Below, in pieces: positions 16,657-25,139 of a stretch of 64,000 nt of DNA. The number at the start of each line of letters is the position of its first letter. The first letter of the stretch is position 1. This stretch comes from Acetobacteraceae bacterium. GTDB taxonomy: Bacteria; Pseudomonadota; Alphaproteobacteria; Acetobacterales; Acetobacteraceae. The stretch is from positions 40,087-104,086 of the forward strand of contig DNXO01000051.1 of NCBI GenBank assembly GCA_003506895.1, read 5' to 3'. Below the pieces are notes generated by a model. That model made no database searches. It was not told where the DNA came from and worked only from the letters and a program-made list of their open reading frames with translations. Made by a program: the position numbers and the translations under genes.

Positions 16657-17153
16657 TCGGCCGCTGTCGCCCGCGCCACCACCAGATCCGCGATCGCCCC
16701 GAAATCATCCAGCCGAATCACCGGTATCGCCGCGCCCTCCACCTCCCCATCGGATGCGATCGCGATGATCGACGGATCCCCGGGATGGAGAAACGGCTTG
16801 CCGTTATCGGCCCGATAGACCTCAATTTTCGGGTGCGGCTCGCGCTTGAAGCCCTCGACGAGCACGAGATCGACCGGGCTCAATCGCGCCAGAAGCGCCG
16901 GCAAATCCGGCTCTGCCTCCTCGCGCAGTTCGTGCATCAGCGCCCATCGGACACCGGAGGAAACCAGCACTTCCGTGGCCCCTGCCTCGCGATGGTGCCA
17001 GGAGTCCTTGCCGGGATGGTCGATATCGAATCTGTGGTGCGCGTGTTTGATCGTCGAAACGCTGAACCCACGTGCGATGAGCGTCGGAATAAGCCCTTTC
17101 AGCAGGGTCGTCTTGCCGGCCCCGCTCCACCCCGCCAACCCTATGATTCGCAC
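16641..17153 (-). CDS. mobB: Molybdopterin-guanine dinucleotide biosynthesis adaptor MobB
   Basis: This GTP-binding partner protein of MobA has 170 residues. It carries the P-loop GWSGAGKTTL at the N terminus, the STIKHAHH segment that follows it in MobB proteins, and the VLVEGFKREPHPKIEV motif. The protein is complete and of normal length. It is not essential for MGD formation in E. coli but assists MobA. It is convergent with mobA with a small 3' overlap. Confidence 0.95.
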   Translation of the reverse strand: MRIIGLAGWSGAGKTTLLKGLIPTLIARGFSVSTIKHAHHRFDIDHPGKDSWHHREAGATEVLVSSGVRWALMHELREEAEPDLPALLARLSPVDLVLVEGFKREPHPKIEVYRADNGKPFLHPGDPSIIAIASDGEVEGAAIPVIRLDDFGAIADLVVARATAADHKPG

Positions 17154-17314
17154 AGGCCGACCGCCATTTTGTCATCGCCTCTGGACATCGAGGAGCTTAC
17201 CTTTCCTGAATCGGGTCGTGGCGCTTTCCGGGCGCGCATCGGCTTCGGCGTCGCCAACGGATCGGACCGGGAATCCTATCTCTTCCAGAAATCGGCGCGG
17301 TTGCCCAGACGCCT

Positions 17315-17356
17315 GCCGACTGACAAAAGAGTCGAAGCTTCGGGCGGCTGGTATGA
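17315..17356 (+). repeat. 42-bp dispersed repeat, copy 1
   Basis: This 42-bp sequence (start GCCGACTGAC, end GGCTGGTATGA) recurs at 59910-59951 with 39 of 42 positions identical. Both copies have the same orientation and both lie a few tens of bases beyond the stop of a minus-strand gene, here yejF (32 bp away). This copy contains the perfect decamer palindrome CGAAGCTTCG. The rest of the 17154-17388 gap holds no gene. Confidence 0.7.
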
Positions 17357-17388
17357 GGCATCATGGAATCGATCTCGCCGCCTCGCCG

Positions 17389-18975
17389 CTATGGTTCCGC
17401 GTCGAGCCTGAATGCGGCGGCCATCAGCGCCCGCGTGTAGTCCTGCCGCGGGCGGACAAACATCTCGTCGGCTGGCCCTTCTTCGACCACCCGGCCTTGG
17501 CGCAGTACCACGATGCGGTGGGCCAGCGCCCGCACCACCCGCAGATCGTGACTGATGAAAAGGTAACCGAGCTTATGGTCGGCTTGCAGTTTCTGCAGCA
17601 GATCGACGATCTGCGCCTGCACCGACATATCCAGCGCGCTGGTCGGTTCGTCCAACACCACAAACCGTGGCTTCAGCACCATCGCTCGGGCAATGGCGAT
17701 GCGCTGCCGCTGACCACCGCTGAATTCGTGCGGATAGCGGTCGCCGATATGCGCGGACAGCCCGACCTCTTCCAGGACGGCGGCAACCCGAGCGTCACGC
17801 TGTGCGCGGGAGAGGGTCGGTTCATGTACCGTCAGGCCCTCGGCCACGATCTCGGTGATCGTCAGGCGCGGCGACAGGCTGCCGAACGGATCCTGGAAAA
17901 CGATCTGCATATCGGCGCGTAACCGCCGCAACTTTCGTTTGTCGAGTTCGGCCAGGTCGTTGCCGGCGAAGCGGATGCGGCCCTGGGACTGCACCAGCCG
18001 TAGCAGGGCGTAGCCCATCGTGGACTTGCCCGACCCGCTTTCGCCGACCAGCCCGACGGTTTCGCCCTCGCGAACCACCACATCGACGCCATCGACCGCT
18101 CGGACGTGCCCGACCGTCCGGCGCAGGACGCCGCGGCGGATCGGGAAATGCACCCGCACATCCGTCCCTTGCATCAAGGTCTCGGCATCCGGGGGCAGTG
18201 GCAACGGCCGGCCGCGCGGTTCGGCGGCCAGCAGCATCCGCGTATAGGGATGGCGCGGGGCGTCAAACACCTCCGCCACCGGGCCGGATTCGACGACTTC
18301 GGCGTCCTTCATCACGCAGACGCGGTCGGCGTAGCGCCGCACGATCGTAAGGTCGTGACTGATCAGCAGCAGCGCCAAACCGCGGGCGGATTTTGCCGCC
18401 GCCAGTAGCTTCAAGATCTGGGCCTGGATGGTCACGTCGAGAGCGGTCGTCGGCTCATCCGCGATCAGCAACGCGGGATCGTTGGCGAGCGCCATCGCGA
18501 TCATCACCCGCTGTCGCTGCCCGCCGGAGAGCTGATGCGGGAATGCGTCGAGGCGCTGCGCCGCGTCGGGAAAGCCCACTTCGTCGAGCAATTCGATAAC
18601 GCGCGCCCGAGCCGCTTCCGGCGTCACCTGCCGGTGCAACTGAACCGCCTCGGCGATCTGCTTGCCGATCCGGGTCAGCGGATTCAGGCTGGTCATCGGT
18701 TCCTGAAACACCATTCCGGCGGTACCGCCGCGCAGGCGCCGCAGCAGCGGGTCCTCGGCGCCGATCACGCTCTGCCCATCGATCACGACCTGCCCGCTGC
18801 AAGCCGCTCCGGGCGGCAGCAACTGTAGCAGTGACAGCGCGGTCATCGATTTGCCGGAGCCGCTTTCGCCGACCAGCGCCAACGTCTCGCCCCGGTCCAG
18901 CGTAAAGCCGACACGGTTGACCACGACGCGATCGCCGAAGGCAACGGTCAGGTCGTTGACCGAAACGAGGCTCAT
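17389..18975 (-). CDS. yejF: Peptide/microcin-type ABC transporter ATP-binding protein YejF
   Basis: This 528-residue fused ATPase carries two complete oligopeptide-type ABC domains. The first has GESGSGKSMT, LSGGQRQRV and LLIADEPTTALD; the second has GESGSGKSTM, FSGGQRQRIA and FVVLDEPTSALD. Fusion of the two ATPases (DppD and DppF equivalents) is characteristic of YejF. The ATG at 18975 overlaps the yejE stop (ATGA); a longer frame start is not needed. It is the last gene of yejABEF. Confidence 0.95.
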   Translation of the reverse strand: MSLVSVNDLTVAFGDRVVVNRVGFTLDRGETLALVGESGSGKSMTALSLLQLLPPGAACSGQVVIDGQSVIGAEDPLLRRLRGGTAGMVFQEPMTSLNPLTRIGKQIAEAVQLHRQVTPEAARARVIELLDEVGFPDAAQRLDAFPHQLSGGQRQRVMIAMALANDPALLIADEPTTALDVTIQAQILKLLAAAKSARGLALLLISHDLTIVRRYADRVCVMKDAEVVESGPVAEVFDAPRHPYTRMLLAAEPRGRPLPLPPDAETLMQGTDVRVHFPIRRGVLRRTVGHVRAVDGVDVVVREGETVGLVGESGSGKSTMGYALLRLVQSQGRIRFAGNDLAELDKRKLRRLRADMQIVFQDPFGSLSPRLTITEIVAEGLTVHEPTLSRAQRDARVAAVLEEVGLSAHIGDRYPHEFSGGQRQRIAIARAMVLKPRFVVLDEPTSALDMSVQAQIVDLLQKLQADHKLGYLFISHDLRVVRALAHRIVVLRQGRVVEEGPADEMFVRPRQDYTRALMAAAFRLDAEP

Positions 18976-20015
18976 TTGGGTGCGCCGGTCCATGGGGTCT
19001 TGCGCGGGTCGAACGCGTCGCGCACCGCCTCACCGACGAAAACGAGCAGGGTGAGCAAGCCGCCCAGCACCACGAACGCGGTAATCCCCAGCCAGGGCGC
19101 CTGTAGGTTGTTCTTGCCCTGCGAAACAAGTTCCCCCAGCGAGGGCGACCCCGGCGGCAGACCGAAGCCGAGAAAATCCAGGCTCGCGAGGATGGTGACG
19201 GAGCCGGACAGGGTGAACGGCAGGAAGGTCAATGTGGCGACCATGGCGTTCGGCAGGATATGCCGCCACATCACCGCCGCGTCGGACACGCCCAGGGCGG
19301 TGGCCGCGCGGACGTAATCCAGGTTGCGGCCGCGCAGGAACTCGGCCCGGACCACGCCGGTCAGGTTCATCCAACTGAACAGCAACAGAAAGATCAACAG
19401 AATCCAGAAGGTCGGGGTGATGATGCTGCCGAGGATAATCAGCAAGTAGAGTTGGGGCATTCCGGACCAGATCTCGATGAAGCGCTGGAACAGCAGGTCC
19501 ACCAGGCCGCCGCGAAAGCCCTGGATGGCGCCGGCGGCGATACCGATCACCGACGAGATCGCCGTCAGGGTAAAACCGAACAGCACCGAAAGGCGAAATC
19601 CGTAGATCACCCTGGCGAGGACGTCGCGTGCCTGGTCGTCGGTCCCCAGCAGGTTCTTACGATCCGGCGGGGAGGGCGCCGGCGTTGGCAACTGCTTTAC
19701 CAACGAGTCGTAGCTGTAACGTACGGGCGGCCAAACCATCCAACCATGGGCGTTGATCGCGGCCTGCACATCCGGCGCGGTATAGTCCGCATCGGTCGGC
19801 ATGAAATCAGCGCCGAAGGTATCTTCGCTGTAGTCTTCCAGCACCGGGGCATACCAGTGCCCGTCGAAACGGATCAGCAATGGGCGATCGTTGGCGAGAA
19901 ACTCCGCGAACAGGGTCACGGTGAACAACGCCAGGAAGACCCACAGCGACCAGTAGCCGCGCCTGTGCGCGCGGAAGATCGCCCATCGCCGGCGGTTCAG
20001 CGGCGAGACATACAT
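18972..20015 (-). CDS. yejE: Peptide/microcin-type ABC transporter permease YejE
   Basis: The 347-residue inner-membrane permease has an N-terminal helix, a large periplasmic segment (residues about 45-130, including KNLLGTDDQARDVLARVIYG) and five further helices. The EAA loop is visible around VRAATALGVSDAAVMWRHILPNA. Length and order match E. coli YejE. It overlaps yejB upstream by one base and yejF downstream by four, so the operon is tightly coupled. Confidence 0.95.
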   Translation of the reverse strand: MYVSPLNRRRWAIFRAHRRGYWSLWVFLALFTVTLFAEFLANDRPLLIRFDGHWYAPVLEDYSEDTFGADFMPTDADYTAPDVQAAINAHGWMVWPPVRYSYDSLVKQLPTPAPSPPDRKNLLGTDDQARDVLARVIYGFRLSVLFGFTLTAISSVIGIAAGAIQGFRGGLVDLLFQRFIEIWSGMPQLYLLIILGSIITPTFWILLIFLLLFSWMNLTGVVRAEFLRGRNLDYVRAATALGVSDAAVMWRHILPNAMVATLTFLPFTLSGSVTILASLDFLGFGLPPGSPSLGELVSQGKNNLQAPWLGITAFVVLGGLLTLLVFVGEAVRDAFDPRKTPWTGAPK

Positions 20016-21094
20016 TACTGCCTCGCCTCGAAATCGATGCGGGGATCGACCACGGTGTACAGCAGGTCGCCCACGATCTGCATCAACAGGCCCAGCAGGG
20101 TGAACATGTACAGCGTGCCGAACATCACCGGGTAGTCGCGCCGGATCGCGGACTCGAAGCCTAGCAGGCCAAGGCCGTCGAGCGAGAAGATGATCTCGAC
20201 CAGCAATGCCGACGAGAACAGAATACTGATGAATGCCGAGGGAAACCCGGCGACGATCAGCAGCATCGCGTTGCGGAACACATGCCGATACAGAATCCGC
20301 TGCTCACTCGCGCCCTTGGCTCTGGCTGTCACCACGTATTGCTTGCGGATTTCCTCCAGGAAGCAATTCTTGGTCAGAACGGTCAGGCCCGCGAAGCCGC
20401 CGACGACAAGGGCGATGGTCGGCAACACCATGTGCCAGAGGTAATCCCCGACGCGGGCTGCAAAGCTCCAGTCTTCGATGCCGGAACCGTGCAATCCGCG
20501 CAACGGGAACCACTGCACGAAACTGCCGCCGGCGAACAGCACCACCAGCAGGATGGCGAACAGGAAGCCCGGCACCGCGTAGCCGATCAGCACCGCGGCG
20601 CTGCTGACGACATCGAAGCGGCTGCCGTCACGTACCGCCTTGGCGATACCGAGGGGAATCGAAACGAAATACACCAGCAGCGTTGACCACAGACCCAGCG
20701 AGATCGAGACCGGCATTTTCTCCTTGATCAGTTGCAGCACGGACTCGTCGCGAAAGAAGCTGCGTCCCAGGTCGAAGCGCATGTAATCGCGCAGCATCAG
20801 CCCGAAACGCTCCAGCGGCGGCTTGTCGAAACCGAACATCCGCTTGATGTCGGCGATGACGTGCGGGTCCAGGCCACGGGCGCCGCGATAGGTGCCATCG
20901 CCGGCCGGCATCGCCTCGGCCGCGCCGGCCCCGGTGATGCGCCCGGTTACGCCGCCGCCGCCGCCTTTCAGTTCGGCGATCATCTGCTCCACCGGGCCGC
21001 CGGGTGCCATCTGCACGACCACGAAGTTGATGGCGATGATCCCGAACAGCGTCGGGATGATCAGCAGCAGGCGGCGGAGAAGGTAGGCTGCCAT
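20015..21094 (-). CDS. yejB: Peptide/microcin-type ABC transporter permease YejB
   Basis: The 359-residue permease begins with the typical LLRRLLLIIPTLFGIIAINF helix and PGGPVEQMI. It continues with the glycine-rich periplasmic loop and the RGLDP motif found in YejB proteins, then the EAA loop (VVTARAKGASEQRILYRHVFRNA). The ATG at 21094 matches the family N terminus; the open frame extends further 5' into yejA sequence and is excluded. It lies 43 bp downstream of yejA. Confidence 0.95.
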   Translation of the reverse strand: MAAYLLRRLLLIIPTLFGIIAINFVVVQMAPGGPVEQMIAELKGGGGGVTGRITGAGAAEAMPAGDGTYRGARGLDPHVIADIKRMFGFDKPPLERFGLMLRDYMRFDLGRSFFRDESVLQLIKEKMPVSISLGLWSTLLVYFVSIPLGIAKAVRDGSRFDVVSSAAVLIGYAVPGFLFAILLVVLFAGGSFVQWFPLRGLHGSGIEDWSFAARVGDYLWHMVLPTIALVVGGFAGLTVLTKNCFLEEIRKQYVVTARAKGASEQRILYRHVFRNAMLLIVAGFPSAFISILFSSALLVEIIFSLDGLGLLGFESAIRRDYPVMFGTLYMFTLLGLLMQIVGDLLYTVVDPRIDFEARQ

Positions 21095-21137
21095 CAGACC
21101 GGCACGCCCCGGCAGGCCGCGCTCCGAGCGTTCAGGC

Positions 21138-23006
21138 TCACGGGGCGTTCCGCCGGGCAGCGTCGTTGCCGGCAGCCCGAACCGGGTCCAGCCACCAACT
21201 GTCGAACGCAAGCCCGGTCCGTACGGGTTTGTCCGGCCGGCCGAAGCGGTCCCAGTAGGCGACGCGGACGGATTGCAGATACCAGTGCGGCACCACATAC
21301 CAGCCGGCGAGCAGCACGCGATCCAGCGCCCGGGTCGCGACGACCAGATGCGCGCGGTCCGGCGCGGACAGGATCTGTTGAACCAGATCGTCGATGACCG
21401 GGCTGCAAACCCCCATCATGTTGTATCCGCCCTCCGGCTTCACGCTGCCGCAGGTCCAGTAGCCGGTTTGTTCGTTGCCGGGGCTTTCGGTTTCACCGAT
21501 CGTGTCAACGATCATGTCGTAATCGTACGTATCGGTCAGCCGCTGAAACTGCGCCGGATCGACGGTCCTGACCCTTGCCTCGATGCCCAATCGCGACAGC
21601 CATTGCACATACGGCAGGGAGACGCGCTCAAACGCTGGCTGATCCAGCAGGATTTCGAAGGTGAACGGCTGGCCGTTCGCATCGACCAGCTTGTGGTCGC
21701 GCACTTTCCACCCGGCTTGCTCCAGCAGGGTAAGCGCGGCGCGTAGTCCCTGGCGGTTGTTGCCGGACCCGTCCGTCACCGGCAGTTGGAACGGCGTGGT
21801 AAACAATTCGGGCGGCAGTTGGTCGCGATACTTGTCCAACAGTGCTAACTCGTCGCCCTGCGGGATGCCGCTGGAGGCGAGGTCGCTGTTGCTGAAGTAG
21901 CTGTTGGTGCGGGTATAGGCGCCATAGAACAGATTGGCGTTCGCCCACTCGAAATCGAACGCCAACGCCAACGCGTGCCGCACCCGCACGTCCTTGAACA
22001 GCGCTCGGCGGGTATTCATGGCATAGCCCTGCATGCCAGTCGGCATGTGATGAGGCAGCAATTCCTTCTTCACCAGCCCTTTCTGGACCGCGGGAAAGTC
22101 GTAGGCATTGGCCCATTCCTTAGCGATATTCTCCTCGCGGAAATCGATCTGCCCGGCCTTGAAGGCCTCCAGCGCCACCGTCCCGTCGCGGAAATATTCG
22201 GTGCGCCGTGTGTCGAAATTGGCCAGTCCCCGCATCACCGGCAGGTCTTTCGACCAGACATCGGGCACCCGCTCCATCGTCAGTGTGCGGCCGAATTCGA
22301 ATTTGCCGACACGGTAGGGGCCGGAGCCCAACGGAGGGTCGGTCAGCGGCTTGTCGAACTCTCGCCCGGCCCACCAATGCTTCGGCAGCACCGGCATCTG
22401 GCCCAGGATCAGCGGCAATTCGCGGTTGGTGTTCGTCTTGAAATGGAAGACGACCCGGCGCGGTCCCTCGACCGTCACGGACGCGACATCGCCGTAGTAT
22501 TGCCGGTAGAATGGCCGTCCTTTCTCCCGCAGGGTCTCGAATGTCCAGGCGACATCCTCGGCGGTGACGGGCGTGCCGTCGTGGAACCGGGCTTCCGGAC
22601 GCAGTTCGAACGCCACGCCCATGCGGTCGGCCGGCAGCTCGATCACCTGCGCCAGCAGGCCATATTCGGTTTCGGCTTCGTCGGCGTTGACCTTCATCAG
22701 CGAGTCCCAGACCCGCGTAACGTCCACCGCTGGCGATCCCCGGACAATGAACGGGTTGAAGCTGTCGAAGGTGCCGATGCTGCTGAGGACGGCCTCACCG
22801 CCTTTCGGTGCGTCCGGGTTGACGAAGGGAAAGAACTTGAAGTCGGGCGGCAGGGACGGGGTGCCCAACATGGAAACGGCGTAGCTGCGCACGGGCGGGG
22901 CGACCGCAACACCCGCCTGGGCTGGCGGCAAAGCGGACTGAGCGTTCCCCGTCGTGATGCCAGCGAGCAGCCAGACTGCCATTCCGAATGTCCAGCTTAT
23001 GCGCAT
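21138..23006 (-). CDS. yejA: Extracellular solute-binding protein YejA (peptide family 5)
   Basis: The 622-residue periplasmic binding protein has a signal peptide (residues about 1-22, ending in GNAQS) and the SBP_bac_5 fold. Recognisable YejA segments include DAPKGGEAVLSSIG near the start of the mature part, TAEDVAWTFETLREKG, and the PLGSGPYRVGKFEFGRTL motif. In enterobacteria YejABEF imports peptides such as microcin C and resists antimicrobial peptides; the substrate here is unknown. It heads the four-gene yej operon. Confidence 0.94.
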   Translation of the reverse strand: MRISWTFGMAVWLLAGITTGNAQSALPPAQAGVAVAPPVRSYAVSMLGTPSLPPDFKFFPFVNPDAPKGGEAVLSSIGTFDSFNPFIVRGSPAVDVTRVWDSLMKVNADEAETEYGLLAQVIELPADRMGVAFELRPEARFHDGTPVTAEDVAWTFETLREKGRPFYRQYYGDVASVTVEGPRRVVFHFKTNTNRELPLILGQMPVLPKHWWAGREFDKPLTDPPLGSGPYRVGKFEFGRTLTMERVPDVWSKDLPVMRGLANFDTRRTEYFRDGTVALEAFKAGQIDFREENIAKEWANAYDFPAVQKGLVKKELLPHHMPTGMQGYAMNTRRALFKDVRVRHALALAFDFEWANANLFYGAYTRTNSYFSNSDLASSGIPQGDELALLDKYRDQLPPELFTTPFQLPVTDGSGNNRQGLRAALTLLEQAGWKVRDHKLVDANGQPFTFEILLDQPAFERVSLPYVQWLSRLGIEARVRTVDPAQFQRLTDTYDYDMIVDTIGETESPGNEQTGYWTCGSVKPEGGYNMMGVCSPVIDDLVQQILSAPDRAHLVVATRALDRVLLAGWYVVPHWYLQSVRVAYWDRFGRPDKPVRTGLAFDSWWLDPVRAAGNDAARRNAP

Positions 23007-23402
23007 CCAGCAACTCCCGCGTGTGGACCATGACGATGGTGACCGCCCTTGTAGTCAGCGGCATCGCCTGCCGCCAAGGTCCTGCGTCGGGCGCCATCGC
23101 GTTTCCCCGTTGGTGAAAAGCAGGCCCAAGACGCCCGGGCCGGGACGAGCGATCGTGGTGCGAGCAATAGCACCGGCATAAAGGACGGTGAATGGGCTCC
23201 ATTGAGCCCGTTATTCCAACCGTTGCGCCTTGGTGGGCTTGAGCTCGCCAACCGCATCATAATGGCCCGTGACCGCCCAGACGTCCTACTGCAATGGTTC
23301 GACTCGACTCATGGTATTCTCCAGGAACCAGGACACCGCTTGGTTCGAAGTCGTCAGGCCTGACGACTTCGGGGCGACGTTTGGATCAATGAAGTGTCGG
23401 AA
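23007..23402. other. Intergenic region between yejA start and the sensor-kinase gene end
   Basis: This 396-bp gap should contain the yejABEF promoter (reading to lower coordinates) and the end of the signalling transcript. I see no convincing gene; the small open frames lack ribosome binding sites. The one clear structure is a perfect 26-bp palindrome at 23346-23371, listed separately. Confidence 0.5.
23346..23371. promoter_or_regulatory. Perfect 26-bp palindrome (operator or bidirectional terminator)
   Basis: The half-site CGAAGTCGTCAGG is followed directly by its exact reverse complement with no spacer. It lies 31 bp beyond the stop of the minus-strand signalling gene and about 340 bp upstream of yejA. 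The lack of a loop and of a T tract makes a standard terminator less likely; an operator for a dimeric regulator or a terminator-like cruciform are both possible. Confidence 0.55.
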
Positions 23403-25139
23403 CTACTCGGCTGCCGGAACGGACTCCGCGGCCAGGGCAAGGCGGGCCAAAGCCGGAAGCGATCGCATGCCCGTCTTCTGCATGATCGCCGCGCGGTGGT
23501 TCTCTACCGTTCGCTGGCTGATACCAAGGTCGGCGGCGATATTCTTGCTCGGATGACCGGCCAGAACCATTTCCATGATCTGGCGTTGCCGCGCCGTCAA
23601 GGCGGCCATGTGGTTCGCCGCGTCCTGGCGCCAGGCCGATAGCCTGCCGGAATCCCGCGACTGTTCCAACGCACGATCGACGCAAATCAGCAGTTCGTTG
23701 CGACTGATTGGCTTTTCGATGAAATCCACTGCGCCGGCCTTCATCGCCTGGACGGCGATCTGCACGTCGCCGCTGCCGGTTATCATGATCGCGGGCAGGG
23801 GATGCCCCTCTTTCTGAAGTCGCGCGAGCAACGCGAGGCCGCTCATGCCCGGCAAGGTGGCATCGACGATCAGGCAGGCCTCCCGCCCCGGTCGATACGA
23901 TGCCAGAAAATTCTCGCCCGTCGCGAAGTCTTCAACTTTCCGCCCGTCATCTTCCAGTACGTCGCGGATCGATTCCCGAATGGCATCGTCATTGTCGACC
24001 ACGAAGATGACCGGTGGCTGATCCTCAGCGGAACGGGGCGCGCGAACCGGGACCGTGCCGCGCGACTGTGGCAACAACCGTTGCATGGTCTTACCGAGGT
24101 CGGCCAACTTCATCGGCTTGGCCAGATGGACGCAGTCCGCGAGCGCGATGTTGTTTAAGGCCCCGGTTGATATGTCGCCGGTCAGGATGATTGCCGGCAC
24201 GGCCCGATGCAGAGCCTCCCGGAGGAGGGTGACGGCGCGAACACCATCCATACCATGCGGCAGATTATAATCGGCGAGAACCACGTCGGGTCCCACCACC
24301 CCTCGTTTAACCAGGTCAAGCGCCACGATTCCGTCGGGTGCCGTGGTCACGGCGTGGCCGTCGTCCGTCAGGAAGGTGTCCAGCAGTTCGCGGACATTCG
24401 GATCGTCCTCGATCACCAGGATCGCGCCGGTCTGGTGAGGGGCGCCACCAGGTTCGTCAACGCGGCCTGGCGGATGGATTTGCCCGGCGGGAGCCAGACT
24501 GGAGGCTGGGCGGGCCACGTCCACGGAAAACACCGAACCCTTGCCTGGCCGCGACCGCACACTAACGGGATGGTCCAACAGCGTACCAAGGCGATGCACG
24601 ATCGACAGACCCAGTCCCAGGCCACGGCTGCGCTCCCGCGCGGCATTGTCGATCTGGTGGTATTCCTCAAAAATTGACTCAAGCTCATTCTCGGCGATAC
24701 CGATGCCGGTATCCCAGATCTCGATCGTCAGACTGTCCCCGTGCCGGCGGCAGCCGACAAGCACCTTACCGCCCACCGTGTATTTAAGCGCGTTCGCGAG
24801 CAGGTTGCGGACCATCTGTTCCAACAGGCGCGGATCGCTGCGGATCACCAGCGAGCAGGGAACAACCTTGAAGACCAGTCCCTTGGCCTGGGCGTGGTAG
24901 GAGAATTCATCGCGCAACTGATTCAGCAGATCGCCGATCGGAAAGTCGGTCATCTCGGCATGAACGGTCCCGCTCTCGATCTGGTTGATATCGAGCAGGG
25001 CGTTCAACATGCCGGTCATGGCGCCCAAGGTCTGGTCCAGTCGGCTGACCAGCATGCGGGCTTTGTCGCCTTCGACATTTTTCGCCAGTAATCCCTGCAC
25101 CAGGGCAAGCGTCTGCAGGGGCTGTCGCAGATCGTGGCT
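23403..25139 (-). CDS. Hybrid histidine kinase with two receivers and LuxR-type output (3' half of a frameshifted CheB-CheR fusion gene)
   Basis: This frame encodes, in order, a HisKA dimerisation helix with the phospho-acceptor SHDLRQPLQTL at its very start, a HATPase_c domain (N box ANALKYTVGG, DTGIGI, GLGLGLSIV), a receiver (ILVIEDD; phospho-Asp in VLADYNLP), a second FixJ-type receiver (FVVDNDD; phospho-Asp in LIVDATLPGMSG; Lys in FIEKPI) and a C-terminal LuxR helix-turn-helix (LTARQRQIM to ISQRTVENH). It has no plausible start of its own: upstream in this frame the translation is out-of-register PAS sequence. Removing one base at 25138-25140 joins it to the CheB-CheR-PAS half. I therefore read 23403-27750 as one gene of about 1448 codons interrupted by a +1 frameshift. 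Confidence 0.8.
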   Translation of the reverse strand, partial: SHDLRQPLQTLALVQGLLAKNVEGDKARMLVSRLDQTLGAMTGMLNALLDINQIESGTVHAEMTDFPIGDLLNQLRDEFSYHAQAKGLVFKVVPCSLVIRSDPRLLEQMVRNLLANALKYTVGGKVLVGCRRHGDSLTIEIWDTGIGIAENELESIFEEYHQIDNAARERSRGLGLGLSIVHRLGTLLDHPVSVRSRPGKGSVFSVDVARPASSLAPAGQIHPPGRVDEPGGAPHQTGAILVIEDDPNVRELLDTFLTDDGHAVTTAPDGIVALDLVKRGVVGPDVVLADYNLPHGMDGVRAVTLLREALHRAVPAIILTGDISTGALNNIALADCVHLAKPMKLADLGKTMQRLLPQSRGTVPVRAPRSAEDQPPVIFVVDNDDAIRESIRDVLEDDGRKVEDFATGENFLASYRPGREACLIVDATLPGMSGLALLARLQKEGHPLPAIMITGSGDVQIAVQAMKAGAVDFIEKPISRNELLICVDRALEQSRDSGRLSAWRQDAANHMAALTARQRQIMEMVLAGHPSKNIAADLGISQRTVENHRAAIMQKTGMRSLPALARLALAAESVPAAE

